From contig NZ_JAHBYB010000014.1 of assembly GCF_019636155.1 (NCBI RefSeq), forward strand, positions 1-44,451: a stretch of 44,451 nucleotides of DNA, read 5' to 3'. The stretch is from Brevundimonas sp. Lineage in GTDB: Bacteria > Pseudomonadota > Alphaproteobacteria > Caulobacterales > Caulobacteraceae. The position numbers and the translations under genes are program-made. Under the pieces are notes generated by a model, which saw only the letters and a program-made list of their open reading frames with translations, did not search any database and had not been told where the DNA came from. Below, in pieces: positions 8,381 through 15,846 of the stretch (the first letter of the stretch is position 1; each line of letters begins with the position of its first letter).

Positions 8381-9427
8381 ATGCCAAATCCCGATCCCTA
8401 TATCGCCCTGGCGCTGCAGACCGCGTGCGATGCGGTCAACGCCGACCAGACGACCGAACAGGCGCGGGCGCGCATGGCCCGGTCGCTGGATCGCATCAGG
8501 GCCCAGATCATCGCCTCGAAGCGGTTCATCGGCGCCGATGTTCGGTTGGTGGTCCTGCCCGAATATTTCCTGACCGGCTTTCCGATGGGCGAGCCGGCGG
8601 GGGTCTGGGCCGAGAAGGCGGCGCTGGAGATCGACGGGCCGGAGTATCAGGCCCTGGGCGAAATGGCGGGAGCGGCGGACGTCTTCATCGGCGGCAACGC
8701 CTATGAGCGCGACCCGCATTTTCCGGGCCTGTATTTCCAGACCTCCTTCGTGGTGGCGCCGTCGGGCGAGACGGTGCTGAGGAACCGGCGGCTGGTGTCG
8801 ATGTTCGCGCCCAGCCCCTATGACGTCCACGCCCGCTATGTCGAAATCTATGGCCGTGACGCCCTGTTCCCGGTGGCCGACACCGAGATCGGGCGGCTGG
8901 CGGCCATCTCTTCGGAAGAGATTCTCTATCCCGAGATCGCCCGCGCCCTGGCCCTGCGTGGGGCCGAGGTGATCGTCCATCCGACCAGCGAGGCGGCCAG
9001 CGCCCTGCCCAGCCCGAAGAACATCGCCAAACAGGCGCGGGCGATCGAGAACCTGGCCTATGTGGTTTCGGCCAACAGCGCCGGCATCGACGGCATCGCC
9101 ATTCCGCGCGCCTCGACCGATGGCTCGTCCAAGGTGATCGACTATCGCGGCCTGGTCCTGGCCGAGGCCGGCTATGGCGAGAGCATGACCGCCTACGCCG
9201 AACTGGATATCGCGGGCTTGCGCCGCTATCGCCGCCGGCCCGGCATGGGCAACATCCTGTCGCGCCAGCCGATGAGCCTGTGGCGCGACGCCTATGAGGG
9301 GTTCGAGATCCAGCCGCGCGACAGCCTGCTGGACGCCGACGGAAAGCCGACCGCGCCGGGCGCGCCCTTCTATGCCGAGCGGCAGCGCAAGGCGATCCAG
9401 GGGCTGGTGGACAAGGGCGTCATCTAG
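8381..9427 (+). CDS. Nitrilase-superfamily protein with altered active site
   Basis: A 348-residue carbon-nitrogen hydrolase-fold protein. The first catalytic motif is intact (VVLPEYFLTGFP, E61), but the usual Lys motif reads VLRNRRL (about 133-138), with Arg/Asn and no Lys, and the nucleophile motif, normally G-x-x-I-C-[YD]-[DE], reads AAISSEEILYPE (174-185), with Ser where Cys is expected (S178). Downstream ARALALRGAEVIVHPTSEA is typical of the family, so the alignment is secure. It may use Ser, bind rather than hydrolyse, or carry out a different reaction. The start at ATG 8381 is preferred over an in-frame upstream ATG that would run through the operator and into gntR-1. It forms an operon with the MFS gene at 9482, and operator c lies 17 bases upstream. 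Confidence 0.8.
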   Translation: MPNPDPYIALALQTACDAVNADQTTEQARARMARSLDRIRAQIIASKRFIGADVRLVVLPEYFLTGFPMGEPAGVWAEKAALEIDGPEYQALGEMAGAADVFIGGNAYERDPHFPGLYFQTSFVVAPSGETVLRNRRLVSMFAPSPYDVHARYVEIYGRDALFPVADTEIGRLAAISSEEILYPEIARALALRGAEVIVHPTSEAASALPSPKNIAKQARAIENLAYVVSANSAGIDGIAIPRASTDGSSKVIDYRGLVLAEAGYGESMTAYAELDIAGLRRYRRRPGMGNILSRQPMSLWRDAYEGFEIQPRDSLLDADGKPTAPGAPFYAERQRKAIQGLVDKGVI

Positions 9428-9481
9428 GCCGCGTCTGCGACCTCAGCGAAAACCATAAAGAGACGAGGGAGGGGGAAACCC

Positions 9482-10750
9482 ATGGATCAGAAGACGGGCG
9501 GGGGCGAGTTCCGCCGCGGATGGCCGGTGGTGGTGGCGGCGATGCTGGGCATCGGCCTGGGGCTGTCGCCGGTGCCGATGTACACGACCGGGGCCCTGGC
9601 GCCCTATCTGGCCCAGAGCTTCGGATGGGGCTTCGGCGAGATCATGGCCGGGCTGACGGTGATGACCTTCACCGTGCTGTTGGCCGCGCCGCTGGTGGGG
9701 TTGCTGGCGGACCGCTACGGGGTGCGGCCGGTGGCCCTGACGTCTGTGGCCCTGTTCGGCCTCAGCTTCATGAGCTTCGCCTTCTCGAACGGCTCGCTGC
9801 CGCTTTACTACGCCACCTGGGCGGTGATGGCGGTGGCCGGGGCGGGAACCCTGCCGATCACCTGGACGCGGGCGGTCAACAACTGGTTCGAGCAGCGCAA
9901 GGGGCTGGCCCTGGGGCTGGCCCTGCTGGGCACGGGCCTGTTCGGCTTCCTGGTCAAGCCCCTGACGGCCTGGCTGGTGGCCGAGTTCGGATGGCGCGGC
10001 GCCTATGTGGCCATCGGCGCCCTGCCGCTGATCCTGGCCCTGCCGGTGGGGTATTTCTTCTTCCATGACCGCGGCGGAAAGGTGCGCGAGACCTCGACCG
10101 AACGCCTGGCGCGCCAGGCGGCCCAGCGACTGGCCACCCCGGGACTGAGCTTCGGCAAGACCCTGCTGCAGTGGCGGTTCTGGGTGCTGGGCGTGGCCTT
10201 CCTGCTGATCAGCTTCGCGGTCGGGGGCTCGATCCCGAACATGGAGAAGATCCTCAGCCAGTCCGGCTTCCAGGCCGGCGACGTGGTCTGGCTGGCCTCT
10301 CTGATCGGCCTGTCGGTGATCGTCGGGCGCATCCTGGGCGGCTGGCTGATCGACCGTTTCTGGGCGCCGGGCGTGGCCTTCGTCTTCCTGGCCGTGCCGG
10401 CCCTGGCCTACTGGCACCTGGCCGCGGGCGGGACCAGCGTGCCGGTGACGGCGGCCTCCATCTTCGCCATCGGCTTCGCGGCCGGGCTGGAATACGACCT
10501 GATGGCCTTCATGGTGGCCCGCTATTTCGGCATGAAGGGCTACGGAGGGGTCTATGGCGCCCTCTACGGCTTCTTCGCCCTGGGGGCGGGGCTGGGTCCG
10601 GTGGTGTTCGGCGCCGCTTTCGACAAGAGCGGCTCCTATGCCGGAACCCTGCACACCTCGGCCATCCTGCTGCTGGTCTCGGCCTTCATGCTGCTGACCC
10701 TGGGCCGCTACCGGCGGTTCGAGACGCCGGCGCCGGTCGAGCAAGCCTAG
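9482..10750 (+). CDS. MFS transporter, monocarboxylate/OFA-like
   Basis: A 422-residue 12-helix inner-membrane transporter of the major facilitator superfamily. It has GLLADRYGVRPVAL (the conserved loop between helices 2 and 3) and NNWFEQRKGLALGLAL, typical of the monocarboxylate porter/OFA-type carriers of small organic anions. A purine-rich Shine-Dalgarno (GAGGGAGGGGG) sits just before ATG 9482. It follows the nitrilase-fold gene by 54 bases and should be co-transcribed under operator c. It is the only inner-membrane carrier among the motif-1 genes, so it probably imports the island's substrate or an intermediate. Its stop TAG lies in a CTAG shared with the stop codon of the convergent VOC gene. 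Confidence 0.85.
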   Translation: MDQKTGGGEFRRGWPVVVAAMLGIGLGLSPVPMYTTGALAPYLAQSFGWGFGEIMAGLTVMTFTVLLAAPLVGLLADRYGVRPVALTSVALFGLSFMSFAFSNGSLPLYYATWAVMAVAGAGTLPITWTRAVNNWFEQRKGLALGLALLGTGLFGFLVKPLTAWLVAEFGWRGAYVAIGALPLILALPVGYFFFHDRGGKVRETSTERLARQAAQRLATPGLSFGKTLLQWRFWVLGVAFLLISFAVGGSIPNMEKILSQSGFQAGDVVWLASLIGLSVIVGRILGGWLIDRFWAPGVAFVFLAVPALAYWHLAAGGTSVPVTAASIFAIGFAAGLEYDLMAFMVARYFGMKGYGGVYGALYGFFALGAGLGPVVFGAAFDKSGSYAGTLHTSAILLLVSAFMLLTLGRYRRFETPAPVEQA

Positions 10751-11634
10751 GCCTGGACCAGTTCGATCATCGTCCCGTCGGGTCCGGTCAGGACGCCGGC
10801 GGGACGTCCGCCGTAGAGGGTTCCCGGATGCGGTGCGGGGGGCGACGACCAGTCCGCCCGCACGGCCGACAGGTCCGGGTGCAGGAAGGTGGTCAGGGCC
10901 ACTCCGGGGAAGAGTTCGCCCGGCCGACGCGGACGCGGCGCGGCCTCGGCCGGATACTGGTCCAGCTCCAGGAAGCCGTCACCCTCATGCAGCGCCATGG
11001 CGATGGGGTGTTTGCGCTCGACCGGCAGGTCGAAGGCCTGGGCCAGCATGGTGTATCGGATGTCCATCGTCGGCGTGGTCTGGACTCCCAGGGTCGCCTC
11101 GACCCAGGCCTTGGACGCCGTCAGGTCCGAACAGGCCATGACCATGATGAAGACGGTGTCGATCAGCCCGGCGGCGCGGGGCAGGGTCATGCCCGGCGGG
11201 TCGTCCTCGATCTGGGTCAGATAGACGATCTCTCCATCCGGTCCGCGCACCTGCATGGCGTGGATCATCGCCATGCCGTCCAGCCGGCGCGGCGGGCCGA
11301 TGACCCGGAACGGGCTGTCGGGCCGGGCCATCCGCTCATGGACCGCCAGGACGTCCTGGACGCAGATCTCGGTCGCCGCCCAGCCATGGGTGCGCAACGG
11401 CCTATAGCCGGCCGGCGCCGTCCCTTCCACGAACCGCAGGAACAGGTCCGCGCCCGAAGCCGGACGGCAGACCGCCTGGCGGCGCCCGGCCATCGCCGGC
11501 GATCCCCAGGCGGCGGCCAGGTCGGCGTCGATCAGGCCGGTTTCGACCGTCTGATAGTCCAGCCACTGTCCATAGCGCCGCGCCGTCGCCTCCGGATCGG
11601 GCGTCATCAGGGTGGCGGCGCGCAGCATCCGCAT
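10747..11634 (-). CDS. VOC-superfamily (glyoxalase/extradiol dioxygenase fold) protein
   Basis: A 295-residue protein with two vicinal-oxygen-chelate modules: the first from MLRAATLMTPDPEATARRY to about VRGPDGEIVYLTQI, the second from GLIDTVFIMVMACSDL to GPDGTMIELVQA. VOC proteins include glyoxalases, extradiol dioxygenases and epimerases. Acidic ligands are visible in both modules (GEIVYL, GTMIEL), but the second module lacks an obvious first His, so metal binding is uncertain. ATG at 11634 was chosen because GGGAG precedes it and because longer forms would overlap operator d. The gene is divergent from the DUF1330 gene at 11711 and converges on the MFS gene with overlapping stops. Function unknown; lactam, lactone or ring chemistry is possible. 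Confidence 0.75.
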   Translation of the reverse strand: MRMLRAATLMTPDPEATARRYGQWLDYQTVETGLIDADLAAAWGSPAMAGRRQAVCRPASGADLFLRFVEGTAPAGYRPLRTHGWAATEICVQDVLAVHERMARPDSPFRVIGPPRRLDGMAMIHAMQVRGPDGEIVYLTQIEDDPPGMTLPRAAGLIDTVFIMVMACSDLTASKAWVEATLGVQTTPTMDIRYTMLAQAFDLPVERKHPIAMALHEGDGFLELDQYPAEAAPRPRRPGELFPGVALTTFLHPDLSAVRADWSSPPAPHPGTLYGGRPAGVLTGPDGTMIELVQA

Positions 11635-11661
11635 CAGGCGGCTCCCGGTCGGCGGTCTGGA

Positions 11662-11681
11662 TTGATATAGAGATAGATCAT
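11662..11681. promoter_or_regulatory. Motif-1 operator, site d
   Basis: Half-sites TTGATATA and TAGATCAT around GAGA. It is centred between the divergent VOC (start 11634) and DUF1330 (start 11711) genes, so one site could control both. Confidence 0.72.
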
Positions 11682-11710
11682 CTGAAATCCGCTGTCGCGC
11701 CGGAGACGCC

Positions 11711-12013
11711 ATGCCTGCCTATCTGATCGTCACCGCCGTCCTGCACGACCGGGAGGCCTTTCTGGCCGAGTATGGCGCGGCGGCGGCGCGCCTGGTCCAG
11801 AGCCTGGGGGGCCGCTATCGGCTGATGCGGCCGGACGGACAGGTTCTGGAAGGCGAGGGGCCCGAGCGGGTCTCGGTGGTGATCGAGGAATGGCCGGATC
11901 GCCAGACGGTGCTGAACTTCTGGAACAGCCCCGAATACGCCGAGGTGCGGAAAATGCGCGAGGGCCTGGCGGACTGCAGGGTGGTTCTGGTCGAGAGCGA
12001 GGCGCCGATTTGA
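11711..12013 (+). CDS. DUF1330 family protein
   Basis: A 100-residue protein of the DUF1330 family, which adopts the ferredoxin-like dimeric alpha/beta-barrel fold. The pattern PAYLIVTAVLHDREAFLAEY, LGGRYRLMRPD and VVIEEWPDRQTVLNFWNSPEY is characteristic. No catalytic function is established for the family, though related dimeric barrels include monooxygenases and isomerases. It is a single-gene unit with operator d about 30 bases upstream, and its stop is 4 bases from the stop of the convergent small gene at 12018. A second small ferredoxin-fold-like protein is at 13720, so the island has two such candidates for an unassigned step. Confidence 0.85.
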   Translation: MPAYLIVTAVLHDREAFLAEYGAAAARLVQSLGGRYRLMRPDGQVLEGEGPERVSVVIEEWPDRQTVLNFWNSPEYAEVRKMREGLADCRVVLVESEAPI

Positions 12014-12017
12014 GGTC

Positions 12018-12386
12018 TTACTCCGCGCCTTCGACCAGCTCGGCCGCTACGTCCTCGGAGCGGATGTCCCCCCGGGCGTCGGCGGTGACGGCCTCGCCCT
12101 CCTGCTGGACGATGCGAAGGACGCGGACCAGATATTCCTGCATCCAGAGCCCGCGTTCGGCGGCCTGATCGGCGTCGGGGCGGAAGGATTCGATCTCCTC
12201 GCGGGCGAGGAGTCCCTTGGATTCCAGGAGGCGCTCCAGGGTGTCCAGCCGCTGGCGCGCGACCGCCAGTTCCTGAACCGCGGCCATGGCGATGGCCATG
12301 GCGCGCTCCACCTCCCGATCATGGAACCAGGGGCGTTTGCCCGCCGGCTTGGCCGAAGCGGTGTCCAGAGCCAGGCCGATGCTCAT
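12018..12386 (-). CDS. Small helical protein of unknown function, coupled to a methyltransferase
   Basis: A 122-residue protein that I do not recognise. It is predicted to be mostly helical, with a heptad-like stretch AVQELAVARQRLDTLERLLE followed by SKGLLAREEIESF and RGLWMQEYLVRVLRIVQQ. The helix plus KGLL segment is loosely reminiscent of the N-terminal helix of nitrile hydratase alpha subunits, but no metal-binding motif follows, so no function is claimed. Its ATG (12386-12384) overlaps the stop of the upstream methyltransferase in an ATGA arrangement, so the two are translated together. It may be a partner subunit or a substrate adaptor for that enzyme. Codon use resembles its neighbours, and it is probably a real gene. 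Confidence 0.68.
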   Translation of the reverse strand: MSIGLALDTASAKPAGKRPWFHDREVERAMAIAMAAVQELAVARQRLDTLERLLESKGLLAREEIESFRPDADQAAERGLWMQEYLVRVLRIVQQEGEAVTADARGDIRSEDVAAELVEGAE

Positions 12387-13621
12387 TTGCGCGCTCCGAT
12401 CACGTGCCAGGCGGCCTTGCGGCCATAGTCCTCGCTGTCGTCGTCGGCCGCGTCGGGGAACAGTTCGCGATCCACCACAGCGGTGACCCCGACGTGCAGC
12501 AGCCGATCGCGCTGGAAGCCCCCCTCGACCAGCCAGCCATCCAGGTCGATCTCGTGCAGGGTGCTCCAGAAGGGCTCGTTGTTGTAGAAGCTGTCCCAGT
12601 CGCGCATGGCCTGTTCGAACAGGGGCATGTCGGGCGTGTACTGCGGCTGTTCGACATGCAGGACGAAGCCGCCGGGACGCAGCACGCGGTGGCTCTCGGC
12701 GAAGATGGCCTTCATCGAGGCATACGACAGTTCGTGCAGGAACATGGTCGTCTGGACCCAGTCGAAACTCTCGTCGGCCCAGCGCGACAGGTCCGATCCG
12801 TCGGCCTGGATGAAGGTGATGTTCTCGACCCCCAGCGACTTGGCGCGCGCCAGGCCGTAGCGCAGCATCGGCGCCCCGACGTCGATGGCGATGACCTCGG
12901 CCTCCGGATAGGCCTGGGCGATCGGCACGATGTTGTGGCCCAGGGTGCAGCCGATATCCAGGATGCGGCGGGGCTGGAACTCGGGATGGGTGCGCTGCAT
13001 CCAGCGGGCGACCGCCTGGCCTCCGCCGTCCAGATAGCGGCCCAGCATGCCGCCGGTGGTGGCGAAGATGCCGTGGTCGTAGCTGGCCGCCACCGACACG
13101 TCGCCGGGGAAGAGCTCGGCGTGATAGCTGCCGGGCATGCAGTGGTGATCGACCGCCGAGACATAGCGCGGGATGGGCAGGGACGGGTCCAGCTGCAGCC
13201 GCGGATCGCCCTCGGTCAGGTCGCGCACGCGGGCGGCCAGGTCCTCGGCCTGACGCACCGAGGTCCAGCGGCCGGCCTGCTGGCGCTGTTCCATCGTCAT
13301 GCGGCGAAGGGCGGACCAGGTCTGGAACAGGGGCTCGTTCAGCAGGGCCTTGCGCACATCGTGGCGCGACCGCGGGGTCTGTCCGGACTTTTCCAGAGCC
13401 GGCTCGACCCGCGCCTCCCAGGCGGTCTTCACGAAGGGCATGACCCGCGTCGACAGGTGGCGGTTCATGTGGGCCAGGAAATTCAGCCGCGCCACCTCGT
13501 CATGGGTGGTGTCGGGAAACACGGCGTGACGACCGACGGCCTGGTAGTCGGGCGGCCCGTCATAGGTCTGGGCGGGGCCGCCGTTGGGCAGGTTTCCGGA
13601 GCGGGAGGACGATCCGGCCAT
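12383..13621 (-). CDS. Class I SAM-dependent methyltransferase with long N-terminal region
   Basis: A 412-residue protein with a C-terminal Rossmann-type methyltransferase domain: motif I ILDIGCTLGHN (about 208-218), the acidic end of strand 2 in VIAIDVG, QADGSDL, and SHRVLRPGGFVLHVEQP. The roughly 180 residues before it (including DPSLPIPRYVSAVDHHCMPGS) are not a domain I recognise. The start at ATG 13621 (MAGSSSRSG) follows AGCGAGG and leaves the operator region free; a longer frame to 13729 would run through operator e. It is co-translated with the small gene at 12018 and divergent from the HapK-like/SDR operon, sharing operator e. Methylation within a catabolic cluster is unusual; the domain may also be used for a non-methyl-transfer reaction. 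Confidence 0.82.
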   Translation of the reverse strand: MAGSSSRSGNLPNGGPAQTYDGPPDYQAVGRHAVFPDTTHDEVARLNFLAHMNRHLSTRVMPFVKTAWEARVEPALEKSGQTPRSRHDVRKALLNEPLFQTWSALRRMTMEQRQQAGRWTSVRQAEDLAARVRDLTEGDPRLQLDPSLPIPRYVSAVDHHCMPGSYHAELFPGDVSVAASYDHGIFATTGGMLGRYLDGGGQAVARWMQRTHPEFQPRRILDIGCTLGHNIVPIAQAYPEAEVIAIDVGAPMLRYGLARAKSLGVENITFIQADGSDLSRWADESFDWVQTTMFLHELSYASMKAIFAESHRVLRPGGFVLHVEQPQYTPDMPLFEQAMRDWDSFYNNEPFWSTLHEIDLDGWLVEGGFQRDRLLHVGVTAVVDRELFPDAADDDSEDYGRKAAWHVIGARK

Positions 13622-13651
13622 GTAAACCTCGCTGAGGGCTTTCGAACACAA

Positions 13652-13671
13652 ATGGTCTATGTTTATATCAT
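13652..13671. promoter_or_regulatory. Motif-1 operator, site e
   Basis: Half-sites ATGGTCTA and TATATCAT around TGTT, among the best matches. It lies between the divergent methyltransferase (start 13621) and HapK-like (start 13720) genes and can serve both promoters. Confidence 0.75.
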
Positions 13672-13719
13672 TATTCTGGCATGGCCGAACGCCCGTGTCG
13701 AGCAAGGGGAGAGAACCAA

Positions 13720-14031
13720 ATGGCCGCAACGCGGATCATCGCCTTTTTCAATCTGAAGCCGGGCGTCGCCGTCGCGGACTATGAGGCCTGGGCCCGCACG
13801 GTGGACATGCCGACGGTCAAGGGGCTGGGCTCCATCGGCGACTTCCAGGTGCTGCGCTCGACCGCCGTTCTGGGTTCCGACGCCCCGCCGCCCTACGCCT
13901 ATTTCGAGATCATCGACGTCGAGGACATGGCCCTGTTCGGCGAGGAGGTCGCCTCGCCCCTGATGCAGAAGGTGGCGGCCGAGTTCGGCGGCATGGTCGA
14001 TGTGACCTTCGTCATGACGGAGCCCCTGTAA
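13720..14031 (+). CDS. HapK/REDY-like small protein
   Basis: A 103-residue protein with the pattern of REDY-like proteins named after HapK, a small protein of a prodigiosin-type cluster; the fold is a ferredoxin-like alpha/beta sandwich. Visible features are TRIIAFFNLKPGVAVADYEAW, TVKGLGSIGDFQVLRS and PPYAYFEIIDVEDM. No reaction is established for the family. ATG at 13720 is preceded by AGGGGAGAG. Its stop TAA overlaps the ATG of the SDR gene by one base, so the HapK-like, SDR and third deacetylase genes form a tight operon under operator e. Association of the family with pyrrole pigments is suggestive but weak evidence for the substrate here. Confidence 0.72.
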   Translation: MAATRIIAFFNLKPGVAVADYEAWARTVDMPTVKGLGSIGDFQVLRSTAVLGSDAPPPYAYFEIIDVEDMALFGEEVASPLMQKVAAEFGGMVDVTFVMTEPL

Positions 14032-14867
14032 TGGGGAGGTTCACCGGCAGGACGGCGGTGATCACCGGCTCGGGCCGGCGCAAGGGGCTGGGCGAGGCCA
14101 TCGCCCTGCAACTGGCGGCCGAAGGCGCCGCCGTGGTGATCTCGGACATCGGCGCCTCGCGCGACGCCGCCACGCCCGGCGCCATGATCGGCGCCACGGC
14201 CGAGATGCAGGACATCGCCGCCGACATCCGCAAGCTGGGGGTCGAGGCCTCGACCTGCGTCTGCGACGTGCGCGACCCGGCCCAGGTCCAGGCCCTGGCC
14301 GACCATGCGGTGAAGACCCACGGCGGGCTGGACATCTGGGTCAACAACGCCGGCATAGGCTACATCATGAAGCCCCTGCTGGAGGTGACGCCGGACGACT
14401 GGAACGCCGTCATCGGGGTCAACCTGACCGGCGCCTTCTTCGGCCTGCAGGCGGCCGCGCGGGTGATGGCCGGGCAGGGTCGCGGCGGACGCATCGTCAA
14501 CATCGCCAGCCAGGCGGCCAAGTCCGGCTTTCCGCACGCCCAGGCCTACACCTCGTCCAAGCACGGTCTGGTGGGACTGGCGCGGTCGGCGGCGATCGAG
14601 CTGGGGCCGCTGGGGATCACGGTCAACAACGTCTGCCCCAACCATGTGACGACCGGCCTGGGCGCCTGGCAGAACGAGTATTTCTCCAAGGTCACCGGGG
14701 CCGCTTCGGTCGAGGACTATCTGCAGAAGATGGCGGCCCGAATCCCCATGGGCCGGCCCGGCCTGACCCAGGACACCGCCAACGCCGTCGCCTTCCTGTG
14801 CTCGGACGAGGCCGCCTACATCACCGCCGAGAGCCTGAACGTGTCCGGCGGGGAGGAGCCGCATTGA
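14031..14867 (+). CDS. SDR-family NAD(P)-dependent oxidoreductase
   Basis: A 278-residue classical short-chain dehydrogenase/reductase that interconverts an alcohol and a carbonyl. The cofactor loop TGSGRRKGLG is at 12-21, NNAG at 105-108, catalytic S160 in NIASQAA, and Y173-x3-K177 in YTSSKHG. An acidic residue at the end of strand 2 (ISDIG) favours NAD. It is the middle gene of a coupled three-gene operon (one-base overlap before, ATGA overlap after). The sequence does not identify the substrate; the oxidised product could feed the aldehyde dehydrogenase or the hydrolases. Confidence 0.9.
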   Translation: MGRFTGRTAVITGSGRRKGLGEAIALQLAAEGAAVVISDIGASRDAATPGAMIGATAEMQDIAADIRKLGVEASTCVCDVRDPAQVQALADHAVKTHGGLDIWVNNAGIGYIMKPLLEVTPDDWNAVIGVNLTGAFFGLQAAARVMAGQGRGGRIVNIASQAAKSGFPHAQAYTSSKHGLVGLARSAAIELGPLGITVNNVCPNHVTTGLGAWQNEYFSKVTGAASVEDYLQKMAARIPMGRPGLTQDTANAVAFLCSDEAAYITAESLNVSGGEEPH

Positions 14868-15778
14868 TGAACCGTCCGCCCGCCACCCCTTCGGTCCCGC
14901 CCGAGGGCTTCACCTGGCCGAATGGGGCGAAGCTGGCCCTGTCGGTCGTCGTCAATGTCGAGGAAGGCGCCGAGCAGAACATCGTCGATGGCGACAAGGG
15001 ACCCGAGCCGGTCGACGAGCTGTCGGCCTCGCCCAAGCGGGCGATGCGGGTGCACGGCAACGAGAGCAACTATCAGTACGGCATCCGGGCCGGGGCGCCG
15101 CGTGTGCTGCGCGAACTGGACCGGGCCGGGATCCGGGCGACCTGGACGGCGGCGGCCCTGGCGCTGGAGCGCGCGCCCTGGCTGGCCGAGGCCATCGTGG
15201 CGCGCGGCGACGAGGTCTGCTGCCACGGCTGGCGCTGGGCGCACCAGTTCTGGATGAAGGAGGAGGCCGAGCGCGACTATATCCGCAAGGGCCGCGACTC
15301 GCTGGAGCGGACCACGGGCCGGCGCCCGGCCGGGTGGCTGTCGCGCTATCTGCACACCGATGTGACGCGGCGGCTGCTGGTGGAGGAGGGCTTCACCTAT
15401 CACATGGACGACTATTCGGACGACTTCCCCTACTGGGATCTGGTCGAGATGCCGGATGGCGCCCGGACGCCGATGGTGGTGCTGCCCTACGCCATCGATT
15501 CCAACGACATGAAATTCTGGCTGGCGCCGTCCCTGACGCCTGGCGACTGGACCGCCTATGCGGTGGAGACCTTCGAGCAGCTGTACGCCGAGGCGAACGA
15601 GATCGGCGCCCGCTACATGAGCCTGGGCCTGCATCTGCGGATCATCGGCCGGCCGGGGCGGATCGGCGCCTTCCGGGCCTTCCTGGACCATGTGAAGACC
15701 CGGCCGGACGTCTGGATCGCCACGCGCGAGGAGATCGCCGCCGCCTTCTCCGCCGCCGTTCCCTCGCCCGCCGCCTGA
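14867..15778 (+). CDS. Polysaccharide deacetylase-fold (PuuE-like) hydrolase 3
   Basis: A 303-residue cytoplasmic member of the same superfamily as the genes at 3411 and 4342. It shows VNVEEGAEQN, SNYQYGIRAG (equivalent to the GNRVG region), DEVCCHGWRW with a conserved His, AGWLSRYLHTDVT, and YMSLGLHLRIIGRPGRI with the C-terminal His. It therefore keeps both His motifs, unlike the protein at 4342. ATG 14867 overlaps the SDR stop in ATGA; longer in-frame starts inside the SDR gene were rejected. With three members in one cluster, PuuE-type C-N cleavage must be central to the pathway, perhaps acting on successive rings or on stereoisomers. The specificity is unknown. Confidence 0.83.
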   Translation: MNRPPATPSVPPEGFTWPNGAKLALSVVVNVEEGAEQNIVDGDKGPEPVDELSASPKRAMRVHGNESNYQYGIRAGAPRVLRELDRAGIRATWTAAALALERAPWLAEAIVARGDEVCCHGWRWAHQFWMKEEAERDYIRKGRDSLERTTGRRPAGWLSRYLHTDVTRRLLVEEGFTYHMDDYSDDFPYWDLVEMPDGARTPMVVLPYAIDSNDMKFWLAPSLTPGDWTAYAVETFEQLYAEANEIGARYMSLGLHLRIIGRPGRIGAFRAFLDHVKTRPDVWIATREEIAAAFSAAVPSPAA

Positions 15779-15821
15779 GGCCCTGAAATCCATTTGACCG
15801 GGCGGAGTACGCCGCCTAGTT

Positions 15822-15831
15822 TGTCCGGACA
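15822..15831. promoter_or_regulatory. Motif-2 operator, site 1
   Basis: TGTCCGGACA is a perfect 10-base palindrome within TTTGTCCGGACATTTG. It lies 16 bases before the ATG of the CitE-like gene at 15847. Shared with sites at 21404 and 32496; the core GT-N-CG-N-AC resembles operators of HutC-type GntR regulators. Probable target of GntR-2. Confidence 0.65.
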
Positions 15832-15846
15832 TTTGATGAGAGTCTG

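Noticed and set aside
12018-12386. Nitrile hydratase alpha-subunit fragment
   Set aside because: Only a helix plus KGLL segment is similar; the Cys-rich metal motif of nitrile hydratase is absent.
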